From positions 62,001 through 126,000 of the forward strand of contig NZ_JAHYCA010000001.1 in NCBI RefSeq assembly GCF_019430905.1: a DNA stretch of 64,000 nt, in the 5' to 3' direction. Below, one piece after another: positions 8,241 to 16,159 of this stretch. The notes under the pieces were generated by a model that worked only from the letters and a program-made list of their open reading frames with translations, made no database searches and was not told where the DNA came from. A program made the position numbers and the translations under genes. The stretch is from Billgrantia antri (GTDB taxonomy: Bacteria > Pseudomonadota > Gammaproteobacteria > Pseudomonadales > Halomonadaceae). Every line of letters begins with the position of its first letter. Position 1 is the stretch's first letter.

Positions 8241-8837
8241 TCAGAAGTTGATGCGCGGTGCCGCCTGAATATTGGCGCTGTCGTCAAACTCCAGCAGCGC
8301 CGCGTCCGGGCTATGTCCCAGTGGCCCCGCCAGCAGCACCGGCGGGAAACTCTGCTTGTAGGTGTTGTACTGCATGACCGCGTCGTTGAAGGCCTGACGG
8401 GCAAAGGCGACACGGTTCTCGGTGCTGATCAACGTCTCGGAGAGCTGGCGCATGTTGTCGGAGGCCTTCAGATCCGGATAAGCCTCCATTACGACATTGA
8501 GGCGCCCCAGGGCAGCCCCGAGCGCTCCCTCGGCACCGGCGAGCTCGGCCATGGCACCGGGCTCGCCCGGCCGGGCGGCGGCCGATTTCAGCCCACTCAG
8601 GGCGACGTTGCGCGCCTCGATCACAGCGGTGAGGGTGTCGCGCTCGTGAGCCATGTAGGCCCTGGCGGTTTCGACCAGATTGGGAATCAGGTCGTAGCGG
8701 CGCTTGAGCTGCACCTCGATTTGGGCAAAGGCGTTCTGATAGCGGTTCTTCAGCGCCACCAAGCGGTTGTAGATGCTGACGGCATAGATAACCATCAGCA
8801 CCAACACGACCAGTAGCACGATTGTCGTGAGTTGCAT
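8241..8837 (-). CDS. lemA: LemA family protein
   Basis: 198 residues from the ATG at 8835-8837, where a GAGGAGAT site stands just upstream. One N-terminal membrane helix (residues about 4-24) is followed by the LemA helical domain with YNRLVALKNRYQNAFAQIEV and RRYDLIPNLVETARAYMAHE, the most conserved part of the family. LemA proteins are inner-membrane anchored and usually encoded with an M48 peptidase or a TPM-domain protein; their molecular role is not settled. Here the partner gene appears degraded, so LemA either works alone or is losing its function. Confidence 0.92.
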   Translation of the reverse strand: MQLTTIVLLVVLVLMVIYAVSIYNRLVALKNRYQNAFAQIEVQLKRRYDLIPNLVETARAYMAHERDTLTAVIEARNVALSGLKSAAARPGEPGAMAELAGAEGALGAALGRLNVVMEAYPDLKASDNMRQLSETLISTENRVAFARQAFNDAVMQYNTYKQSFPPVLLAGPLGHSPDAALLEFDDSANIQAAPRINF

Positions 8838-8941
8838 GTTATCTCCTCGTTGCCGGCGCCGGGCGACGACTCCGCCAGTGCCATTTGGGCAGCAAACTTT
8901 TACACTCAGCCTCGGACACATTATCAGAGCATTGGGGTTAG

Positions 8942-10540
8942 ATGATCGACGCCGCCTACATAATTGCCGCTTTTCTCGGTGGCGTAGCCGCCATGCTCGT
9001 GCGCCTGCCGCCGCTCGTCGGATTCCTGGCGGCCGGTTTCGTCCTCAATATGCTGGGCTACGAGTCGACGCCACTGCTCACCACGATCGCCGACATCGGC
9101 GTGACCCTACTGCTGTTCAGCATTGGCTTGAAGCTCAACGTACGCCAGTTGCTCAAGAGTGAGGTGTGGGGCAGCGCCTCGTTACACATGCTCGGCTCCA
9201 GCCTGCTCTTCGTCCTCGTCCTCGGCGCGCTCAAGTGGCTGGGCCTGGGACTACTGGAGAAAACCAGCGCAGCCACACTGCTGATGCTGGGCTTCGCCCT
9301 CTCTTTTTCCAGCACGGTGTTCGTGGTCAAGGTGCTCGAGAAGCGCAGCGAGACCCAATCCGCACATGGCCGCCTGGCCATCGGCGTGCTGATCATGCAG
9401 GACGTGTTCGCCGTGGTGTTCATCTCGGCCTCGAGTGGCGAGCTGCCGAGCCCCTGGGCCCTCGGCTTGGTCCTGCTCATCCCGCTGGCCCCGCTTCTGC
9501 GCCAGACCCTGGACCGCTTCGGACACGGCGAGATGCAGATGCTGTTCGGCATGTTCCTGGCGCTGGTCCTGGGCTATGGCCTGTTCGACTTGCTGGGGCT
9601 CAAGGGCGACCTTGGTGCTCTGATCGTCGGCCTGCTGCTGGCGCCACACCCTGCCGCCGGCAACCTCTCACGCTCGATGTTCAACCTGAAGGAGCTGCTG
9701 TTGGTGGGCTTCTTCCTGAGCATCGGCTTTACCAGCACGCCGACTTGGGAGATGCTCGGTCTGGCGCTGCTGCTGGTGATTGCCCTGCCGTTGAAGAGCC
9801 TGCTCTACCAGGCGGTCTTCATGGTCTTTCCGATGCGTCACCGCACTTCGCTGCTGGCCACGCTGGCGCTCACCAATTACTCCGAGTTTGGCTTGATCGT
9901 GGGCGCCCTGGCCGTCGCCACCGGCTGGCTGACAGCAGAATGGCTGGTCGTGCTGTCACTGGCGGTCGCTCTGAGCTTCGCCTGCTCCGCCGTGCTCAAC
10001 GCGGTCAGCGAAAGCGCCTACCGTCGCCTGGAAGCGCTCTTGCCCACGGCACCGGCAGAGGCGTTGCCGACCCGCGAGCGGCCGATAGAGATAGGCGATG
10101 CCCAGGCGGTGGTGCTCGGCATGGGGCGAATCGGCCGCAGCGTCTACCGTCGGCTGCGCAAGCACTATGGCCTCAGGGTGCTGGGCATCGACAGCAACCC
10201 CAAGACCGTCACTGAGCTGAGCGAGCGCGACTTCAACCTGCTCGAAGGGGATGCGGTCGATTCAGAATTCTGGGATAAGTTGCTGATGTCGAGCGAGGTG
10301 CAGATGGTGGTCCTGGCCATGCCGCATCACTCGGGCAACCTCTTCGCCCTGCAGCAGCTCCGCAACCGGCAGTTTCCAGGTCGCATCACCGCCGTCGTCG
10401 AGTATCCCGAGGAGATCGAACCGATACGCGAGTTGGGGGCAAATGCGGTCTTTCATGTCTACGACGAGGCGGGGCGAGCCCTGGCAGACAGCGCCGCCGA
10501 AACCGCCGGCGTCGCGCCTGTGGCGCAGCAGATCGGCTGA
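8942..10540 (+). CDS. CPA2-family cation:proton antiporter with RCK (TrkA-N) domain
   Basis: 532 residues. About a dozen membrane segments occupy residues 1-370, with the antiporter core FALSFSSTVFVVKVLEK and GVLIMQDVFAVVF (the paired-Asp/Gln region of KefB/C-type carriers). A cytoplasmic nucleotide-binding RCK domain begins near residue 388 with VVLGMGRIGRSVYRRL. It lacks a long C-terminal extension. Family members exchange K+ or Na+ for protons across the inner membrane; in a halophile this would serve pH and ion balance (inference). Divergent from lemA with about 100 bases between starts. Confidence 0.9.
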   Translation: MIDAAYIIAAFLGGVAAMLVRLPPLVGFLAAGFVLNMLGYESTPLLTTIADIGVTLLLFSIGLKLNVRQLLKSEVWGSASLHMLGSSLLFVLVLGALKWLGLGLLEKTSAATLLMLGFALSFSSTVFVVKVLEKRSETQSAHGRLAIGVLIMQDVFAVVFISASSGELPSPWALGLVLLIPLAPLLRQTLDRFGHGEMQMLFGMFLALVLGYGLFDLLGLKGDLGALIVGLLLAPHPAAGNLSRSMFNLKELLLVGFFLSIGFTSTPTWEMLGLALLLVIALPLKSLLYQAVFMVFPMRHRTSLLATLALTNYSEFGLIVGALAVATGWLTAEWLVVLSLAVALSFACSAVLNAVSESAYRRLEALLPTAPAEALPTRERPIEIGDAQAVVLGMGRIGRSVYRRLRKHYGLRVLGIDSNPKTVTELSERDFNLLEGDAVDSEFWDKLLMSSEVQMVVLAMPHHSGNLFALQQLRNRQFPGRITAVVEYPEEIEPIRELGANAVFHVYDEAGRALADSAAETAGVAPVAQQIG

Positions 10541-10572
10541 AACGAGCTTCATCCATTGACGCGAGATTGTAC

Positions 10573-10860
10573 ATGCAAGATTTCTTTTCCTGGCTGGGCA
10601 AGACCCTGGGCGAGATCATCCGCTTCGTGGTCGACCTGCTGCTCGTCTTCTTCCAGAACCTGGGCGCCTCCGCCCGCGGCTTCTTCGACGGCCTGGCCAG
10701 CTCGCTTGGCATACCTGCCACCGTGGTCAGCCTGGCGGTGCTGCTGCTCGGGCTGTGGCTGCTCTATCTCGCCCTGCGTGCCCTGCTGCGCCGCAGCCTG
10801 TTCGCCACGCTGATCTGGGCGGTGCTCGGCGTGACGGTGCTTAGTTGGTTGATCTATTAA
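10573..10860 (+). CDS. Small membrane protein of unknown function
   Basis: 95 residues from the ATG at 10573; a TTG two codons upstream is an alternative. Two hydrophobic segments are visible (EIIRFVVDLLLVFF and TVVSLAVLLLGLWLLYLALRALL), with a third at the C-terminus (LIWAVLGVTVLSWLIY). It starts 32 bases after the antiporter stop in the same direction and is followed by a strong terminator, so the two are probably one transcript. I recognise no family; it might be an accessory subunit of the antiporter, but nothing in its sequence shows that. Confidence 0.65.
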   Translation: MQDFFSWLGKTLGEIIRFVVDLLLVFFQNLGASARGFFDGLASSLGIPATVVSLAVLLLGLWLLYLALRALLRRSLFATLIWAVLGVTVLSWLIY

Positions 10861-10868
10861 GCCCAGAC

Positions 10869-10904
10869 AAAACGAAATGCCGCCCTTGGGGCGGCATTTC
10901 GTTT
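10869..10904. terminator. Bidirectional terminator between antiporter unit and pepN
   Basis: A 16-bp perfect stem, AAACGAAATGCCGCCC with its reverse complement around a three-base TTG loop. T-rich flanks on both strands (GTTT on plus, CGTTTTG on minus) let it stop the rightward antiporter transcript and the leftward pepN transcript. Confidence 0.88.
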
Positions 10905-10941
10905 GATACAAGGAAAGGCGAAATACCCGATTATCATTTCC

Positions 10942-13575
10942 TCAGGCAAGGGCCTTTTCGATCACCTCGTATACATTCGGCGAGAGCTTCTCGGCGCGAA
11001 TGCGTTCGAGCTCGCCCTTCATCAGCTCCTGGCGCGATTCGTCGAAGCGCTGCCAGCGGGTCAGCGGCGTGACCAAACGTGCGGCGATCTCGGGGTTGAG
11101 CCGGTTGAGCTCGATTACCACATCGGCGAGCAGACGGTAGCCTTCGCCATCGGCGCGGTGGAAGTTGATCCGGTTCTGGTTGGCGAAGGTGCCGATCAGG
11201 GCACGGACCTTGTTGGGGTTCTTCAGCGAGAAGGCCGGATGCGCCATTAGATGCTTGACCCGGTCCAGCGCGTCCGGCTGAGGCCGGGTGACCTGAATGG
11301 CAAACCACTGGTCCATGACCAACGTATCGTGCGCCCACTTCTCACCGAAGGCACGCAGTGCCGGCGCCGCAAGGTCGTCACGGCTGCTGTGGGTCAGCAG
11401 CGTGAGCGCGTGCCGCACGTCGGTCATGTTGTGGTCGGCCTCGAACTGCCGACGGGCGATATCGATACCCTGCTCGTCCTCGATCGCCATCAGGTAGGAG
11501 AGCGCCACGTTCTTCAGGCTGCGACGGGCAATCTGATCGGGCTCGGGGGCATAGGGTGCCTCGCTCACGTTCTCCTCGTAGACACGCAGGAAGTCCTCGC
11601 GCAGGGTCGCGGCCAGCGACTGCTTGACGAAATCACGTGCGGCGTGGATCGCCTCGACGTCGACCAGCGGCTGCTGCTCGGCGATGTAGGCCTCGCTGGG
11701 CAGCGTCAGCATCTCGGCCAATACCGCCTTGTCGTCGCTGCCGCGTTCCAGCAGGGCACGGAAGGCCTCGACCACGCGCGTGTCCATGACCTTTTCGACG
11801 CCATTACGGTGGGCGGCAATCAGGTCATCCAGTGCCAGCATCGCCAGCCGCTGGCCGGCGTCCCAGCGATTGAAGCCGTCGGAGTCATTGGCGAGCAGGA
11901 AGGCCAGATCTTCGCGGCCGTAGGGGAAGCGCAGCTGAACCGGTGCCGAAAAGCCGCGCAGCAGCGAAGGTACCGGGGCCTCGGGCACATCGGTGAAGAC
12001 GAAGGTCTGCTCCGCCTCGCGCAGGTGGATCACACCATCACTGCCGAGCGACTCCCCCTCCAGCGTCAGGGCAAGGTCGCGGCCTGTCTTGGTGCCCACC
12101 AATCCCAATCGAACGGGAATGTGCAGCGGCTGCTTCTCGGGCTGGCCGGGCGTGGCCGGCGTGCGCTGGCGTAGCGTCAGGTGATACTCGGCATTGGCGT
12201 AGTCGTATTCGCCGTAGGCATCGATCTCCGGCGTGCCGGCCTGGGAGTACCACAGCATGAACTGCGACAGGTCCTGGCCGGAGGCTTCGGCCATGCAGTC
12301 GACGAAGTCCTCGATAGTCACCGCCTGGCCGTCGAAGCGCTCGAAGTAGAGATCGCTGCCACGGCGGAAGGCCTCCCAGCCCACCAGATTGCTCAGCATG
12401 CGGACCACTTCGGCGCCCTTCTCATAGATGGTCAGGGTATAGAAGTTGCCGATCTCGATGTAATGATCTGGGCGCACCGGATGAGCGGTGGGACCGGCAT
12501 CCTCGGCGAACTGCGCGGTACGGAAGAAGGCGACATCCTCGATGCGCTTGACCGGAGCCGAGTTGACATCGGCGGAGAAGCACTGGTCGCGAAAGACAGT
12601 GAAACCCTCTTTCAGCGAGAGCTGAAACCAGTCGCGGCAGGTGACGCGATTGCCTGACCAGTTGTGGAAGTATTCATGGGCGACGATACCCTCGACCCGC
12701 TGGAAGGCAGCGTCCGTGGCGGTATGCGGGTGGGTCAGCACCGCCGCCGAGTTGAATATGTTGAGCCCCTTGTTCTCCATGGCGCCCATGTTGAAGTCGT
12801 TGACCGCCACGATCATGAACAGATCGAGGTCGTACTCGCGACCATAGGTCTCTTCATCCCACTGCATGGCGCGCTTGAGCGAGGCCATGGCATGCTCGGT
12901 CTTGCCTAGGTTCTCCTCCTCGACCCATAGCTGCAGCGTGACCTCGCGCCCGCTCATGGTGACGAAGCGATCCTCGACCTTCTGCAGGTCGCCAGCCACC
13001 AGGGCGAACAGGTAGCTGGGCTTGGGGAAAGGGTCGCGCCAGGTGACGAAGTGACGCCCGCCGGGGAGCTCACCCCGCTCCAGCGGATTGCCGTTGGAGA
13101 GCAGCACCGGCAGGCTTGCCCTGTCGCCGATTACCGTGGTGGCAAAGGTCGCCATCACGTCCGGACGGTCCGGGTAGTAGGTAATACGACGGAAACCCTC
13201 GGCCTCGCACTGGGTACAGTACATGCCGTTGGAGAGATAGAGCCCTTCCAGCGCCGTGTTCTCGCTTGGCGCGATTTCCACCACCGTGTCCAGACGGAAC
13301 TGGCGGGGCGGGTTGTACACGGTCAGCCCGGTGTCGCTGAGCGCGTATTCGTCGTTGGCCAGCGACTGTCCATCGATGGCGATGTGCTTGAGTGTCAGTT
13401 GCTCGCCATCGAGTTCCAGCGGCGCATCGTCCCCGCTCTGCGGATGGCGCTCCAGCTGCAGGCTCGCCTTGACCTGGGTCGCGGCGGGGTCCAGTTCGAA
13501 GGTCAGCTCGACATCGGTCACACGGTAGGCGGGCGGCCGGTAGTCGTGACGATGGATCGGCTTGGGTTCAGACAT
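10942..13575 (-). CDS. pepN: Aminopeptidase N (M1 family)
   Basis: 877 residues, close to E. coli PepN (870). It removes N-terminal residues from peptides in the cytoplasm as the broad-range final step of protein breakdown. The M1 signatures are complete: exopeptidase motif GAMEN at 264-268, zinc site HEYFH at 300-304 with the third ligand Glu323 (LKEGF), all in normal spacing. The ATG at 13573-13575 has a GGAG site nine bases upstream and no signal peptide. A single gene with its own terminator at 10869-10904. Confidence 0.96.
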   Translation of the reverse strand: MSEPKPIHRHDYRPPAYRVTDVELTFELDPAATQVKASLQLERHPQSGDDAPLELDGEQLTLKHIAIDGQSLANDEYALSDTGLTVYNPPRQFRLDTVVEIAPSENTALEGLYLSNGMYCTQCEAEGFRRITYYPDRPDVMATFATTVIGDRASLPVLLSNGNPLERGELPGGRHFVTWRDPFPKPSYLFALVAGDLQKVEDRFVTMSGREVTLQLWVEEENLGKTEHAMASLKRAMQWDEETYGREYDLDLFMIVAVNDFNMGAMENKGLNIFNSAAVLTHPHTATDAAFQRVEGIVAHEYFHNWSGNRVTCRDWFQLSLKEGFTVFRDQCFSADVNSAPVKRIEDVAFFRTAQFAEDAGPTAHPVRPDHYIEIGNFYTLTIYEKGAEVVRMLSNLVGWEAFRRGSDLYFERFDGQAVTIEDFVDCMAEASGQDLSQFMLWYSQAGTPEIDAYGEYDYANAEYHLTLRQRTPATPGQPEKQPLHIPVRLGLVGTKTGRDLALTLEGESLGSDGVIHLREAEQTFVFTDVPEAPVPSLLRGFSAPVQLRFPYGREDLAFLLANDSDGFNRWDAGQRLAMLALDDLIAAHRNGVEKVMDTRVVEAFRALLERGSDDKAVLAEMLTLPSEAYIAEQQPLVDVEAIHAARDFVKQSLAATLREDFLRVYEENVSEAPYAPEPDQIARRSLKNVALSYLMAIEDEQGIDIARRQFEADHNMTDVRHALTLLTHSSRDDLAAPALRAFGEKWAHDTLVMDQWFAIQVTRPQPDALDRVKHLMAHPAFSLKNPNKVRALIGTFANQNRINFHRADGEGYRLLADVVIELNRLNPEIAARLVTPLTRWQRFDESRQELMKGELERIRAEKLSPNVYEVIEKALA

Positions 13576-13648
13576 CGGGGGAGACTCCTGTCCATGATCG
13601 ATGCCCATTGTACGGTTGCCGACTCCCCAACCTCAAAGGCCGCTGTCG

Positions 13649-14056
13649 CTAACGCCGAACCAGACGTGCCATCGAGCCCGCTGCCACGCCCGCGGGCTCG
13701 GGTCGTGTGACGATCCACACCCCCAGCAGCGTCAGGCCCGCTACCAGCAAGAGCTTTAGCCAGACCAGGCTGAGGGTCACGAGGAGTACCATGATCGACA
13801 GGGACAGCATGATGCCGGCTACCCATTTGGCATGGCGTGGAATGGCGCGCTCACCCTCCCAGGCCAGCACGGTCGGACCAAAGCGGGGATGCTCGCGGAT
13901 CCACAGGGCGAAACGCGGCGAACCGCGCGATGCCGCCCATACCGCCAGCAGCATGAAGCAGGTCGTCGGCATCAACGGCATGAAAACGCCCACCACGCCG
14001 AGCGCGAAACTGACCCAGGCCAAGGCAAGGTAAAGGGCACGGCGAAGCGAATGCAT
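13649..14056 (-). CDS. ybaN: YbaN family (DUF454) inner-membrane protein
   Basis: 135 residues. The family core G(V)VGVFMPLMPTTCFMLLAVWAASRGSPRF lies at residues 20-48 and is followed by WIREHPRFGPTVLAWEGERAIP, the DUF454 signature. Two further hydrophobic helices follow. The role is unknown; family members are small inner-membrane proteins. It lies between pepN and the small heat-shock gene, all read leftward, with terminator-like hairpins separating it from hsp20. Confidence 0.9.
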   Translation of the reverse strand: MHSLRRALYLALAWVSFALGVVGVFMPLMPTTCFMLLAVWAASRGSPRFALWIREHPRFGPTVLAWEGERAIPRHAKWVAGIMLSLSIMVLLVTLSLVWLKLLLVAGLTLLGVWIVTRPEPAGVAAGSMARLVRR

Positions 14057-14153
14057 TCAAGAACTCCCATTCAGGCTTTCCCTGCTGTGTTCATTGAAGC
14101 CCATCTCGCCGCGGCAGGCCAATCGACCATGCCTATGGCATCGTTAGAAAAGG

Positions 14154-14176
14154 AAAAAGCCCGCCCGAAGGCGAGC
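14154..14176 (-). terminator. Intrinsic terminator of hsp20
   Basis: On the minus strand GCTCGCC, a TTCG loop and GGCGGGC form a 7-bp stem (one G-T pair) followed by TTTTT. It lies 20 bases past the hsp20 stop. Confidence 0.85.
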
Positions 14177-14195
14177 TGAGTGACGTGCACCACGC

Positions 14196-14726
14196 TTACT
14201 GGATGGGGATCTCCCGGCGATTTGATCGCACTTCGCCGCTGCGCGGCACCCTGATCTTGAGGATGCCATGGGCGAAGGACGCCTGGATCTCCTCGCGCTG
14301 GGCGTCGGCAGGAAGGTCCAACACCCGGCGGAAACTGCCGTAGGATCGCTCTATGCGCTGGTAGCGGTCTTCCTGGGTGCTGCTCTCCTGCCGTTTCTCG
14401 CCTTCGACGATCAGGCGATTGTCGTCCAAGGTGAGCTTGATGTCCTTCTCTTCCACGCCAGGCACTTCGACGCTGATTACATACTCGTCATCGCGCTCGG
14501 CAATGTCGAGGCGGGGCCTCAGCAAGCTCGGCATCTCGCCGAAGCGACTCTCCAGGGCGGGCATGCCGAATTGACGCATGACGTCGTTCATCCAGCGATC
14601 GAGTTCCTGGTGCAAGCCGGCAAACGGCGTCAGCTCACCCTGTCGGGGCTCCACGGGTATCGGCGCCTCGGCATCACCGCGCTCGCTCTTGAACCAGTTC
14701 CACGGAGAAAGTTTCTGCAGGTTCAT
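14196..14726 (-). CDS. Small heat-shock protein (Hsp20/alpha-crystallin family)
   Basis: 176 residues from the ATG at 14724-14726, which has a full AAGGAGGT site five bases upstream. The alpha-crystallin domain covers about residues 70-170, with LDIAERDDEYVISVEVPGVEEKD and the closing FAHGILKIRVPR (the usual G-x-L beta-9 motif), and ends IPIQ. The N-terminal arm WNWF...LHQELDRWMNDVMRQFG is the class typical of proteobacterial HSP20s. These proteins form oligomers that hold unfolding proteins without ATP. A sigma-32-like promoter (14832-14859) and a 16-bp tandem repeat lie in the upstream region. Confidence 0.93.
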   Translation of the reverse strand: MNLQKLSPWNWFKSERGDAEAPIPVEPRQGELTPFAGLHQELDRWMNDVMRQFGMPALESRFGEMPSLLRPRLDIAERDDEYVISVEVPGVEEKDIKLTLDDNRLIVEGEKRQESSTQEDRYQRIERSYGSFRRVLDLPADAQREEIQASFAHGILKIRVPRSGEVRSNRREIPIQ

Positions 14727-14740
14727 ACGCCACCTCCTTT

Positions 14741-14785
14741 CGTGACAAGCCAATCTCGTGACAAGCCAATCTCGTGACAAGCCAA
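14741..14785. repeat. 16-bp tandem repeat, 2.8 copies, in hsp20 leader
   Basis: The unit CGTGACAAGCCAATCT occurs at 14741-14756 and 14757-14772, with a 13-base third copy at 14773-14785. It lies between the predicted heat-shock promoter and the hsp20 ribosome-binding site, so it is in the mRNA leader. Copy number may vary by slippage. No function is apparent. Confidence 0.85.
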
Positions 14786-14831
14786 CGTGACGCATCGGGC
14801 AGGCCACAGCGGCACTGCGCTTGCACAAAAA

Positions 14832-14859
14832 GGATGGTGGCGCCCAGCCACTTTTCAAG
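14832..14859 (-). promoter_or_regulatory. Predicted sigma-32 promoter of hsp20
   Basis: Minus strand CTTGAAA (14853-14859), 13 bases, then CACCATCC (14832-14839), one mismatch from CCCCAT. Spacing equals that of the htpG promoter in this window. It lies about 105 bases before the hsp20 start. Confidence 0.65.
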
Positions 14860-14933
14860 AGGAGTTCGACCGACTCTTGCGCTGGGTCAAATTTGCCATC
14901 GACTGAGGGGGAGCCGATGGCAAGCACAGCATG

Positions 14934-15419
14934 TCAGTCGCGGAAGTTATCGAACTGCAGCGCCAGGTCGGGGCCGCCTTCACCGCGCAACATGGCGATG
15001 ACCTCCTGCAGGTCGTCGCGCTTCTTGCCGGTGACCCGCACCTTCTCACCCTGGATCTGGGCCTGGACCTTGAGCTTGCTGTCCTTGATCCGCTTGACGA
15101 TGTCCTTGGCCTCCTTCTGCTCGAGCCCCTGCTTGAGCTTGACCTCCTGACGTGCCCGCACGCCGGAGAGTTCGGGCTCCTGCTCCTCCATGCAGCGGGC
15201 ATCGATGCCTCGCGCGATAAGGCGATTACGCAGCACGTCGAGCATCTGCTTGAGCTGGAAGTCGACTTCGGCTTCGAGCAGTACCGTGTCGCCGTTCAGC
15301 TCGAAGCTAGCCTTGACGCCCTTGAAGTCGAAGCGACCCTGTATTTCACGGTTCGCCTGGTCGACGGCATTGCTGGCCTCGTGTTTGTCGTATTCGGAAA
15401 CGATGTCGAAGGAAGGCAT
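14934..15419 (-). CDS. yajQ: YajQ-family nucleotide-binding protein
   Basis: 161 residues, the normal YajQ length. It opens MPSFDIVSEYDKHEASNAVDQ and continues with REIQGRFDFKG and GKKRDDLQEVIAMLR, all family-defining. YajQ homologues bind nucleotides; a Xanthomonas member binds cyclic-di-GMP and acts with a transcription factor (established for that protein, not shown here). The presence of a PilZ-controlled polysaccharide locus 3 kb away makes a c-di-GMP role worth noting but not proven. It is probably a single gene. Confidence 0.95.
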   Translation of the reverse strand: MPSFDIVSEYDKHEASNAVDQANREIQGRFDFKGVKASFELNGDTVLLEAEVDFQLKQMLDVLRNRLIARGIDARCMEEQEPELSGVRARQEVKLKQGLEQKEAKDIVKRIKDSKLKVQAQIQGEKVRVTGKKRDDLQEVIAMLRGEGGPDLALQFDNFRD

Positions 15420-15517
15420 GGCGATGTCCTTGTTTGCCCAATCATGCCGGGAAGTCTACCAGCCCGGGTCGATCCCTGCGCGTCCGCGGTCGTCTGCCCC
15501 GTATGCAACCTCTCAAG

Positions 15518-15976
15518 TCAAGCCGATGCGGCAAGCGGCTTGCTCATCTGCCAGCCGGCACAGCCATCCTCGTAGTAGTCGTCGAGCCAGCGCTCCAGCC
15601 GAAAGCCCATGCGTCGATAGAGGCCCAGCGCGATGCGATTGTCCGCCCGCACCTCCAGCCCCAGCGCCTCGGCATCGTGGTGAATAGCGACCCGCTCCAG
15701 CGCCTCGAGCAGCTGACGCCCCAGCCCGCTGCCGCGGGCATCGGGATGCACGCAGAACGAGTAGAGCCGGGCACGACGGCTGCCGCGCCGGAATAACAGG
15801 GTGCCATAACCCATGAGCCGCTCCCCGTCGTCGGCAACGAGGGTTTCGGCATGAGCACGATTCAACAAGTGCCAGAGCTGTCGACGGCTGAAACGGTCAC
15901 CGCTGAAGGCTACCTGCTCAAGGCGGTGGAGCGCATCCAGATCCTGCGGCTGGGCCTGGCGCAGAGTGGCGGTCAT
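15518..15976 (-). CDS. GNAT-family N-acetyltransferase (RimI-like)
   Basis: 152 residues with the full GNAT fold. The acetyl-CoA pyrophosphate loop is VHPDARGSGLGRQLLEALE (R/Q-x-x-G-x-G/A motif), followed by EALGLEVRADNRIALGLYRRMGF, as in RimI and other peptide or ribosomal N-acetyltransferases. The C-terminal DYYEDG resembles the RimI tail. The acceptor is unknown: it could be a protein N-terminus or a small amine. The gene is divergent from the RimK-like gene and might share a role in post-translational modification (inference). Confidence 0.85.
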   Translation of the reverse strand: MTATLRQAQPQDLDALHRLEQVAFSGDRFSRRQLWHLLNRAHAETLVADDGERLMGYGTLLFRRGSRRARLYSFCVHPDARGSGLGRQLLEALERVAIHHDAEALGLEVRADNRIALGLYRRMGFRLERWLDDYYEDGCAGWQMSKPLAASA

Positions 15977-16159
15977 GGGTTCTCCGGAGCCGACGCTAGC
16001 AGCACGGATGCTGACGATAAAGGCGAACCGACGAGCATTGCCCCGTCGGAATCATGAAATCATTTCACCTGTCGAAGCGCTTGTCGACAGGAAGTTGCAG
16101 CGGCATGCTGGCCGCAACCTGCGCAATGTCGCGCCTAGCTCACCAAACGGATCTTGCCC

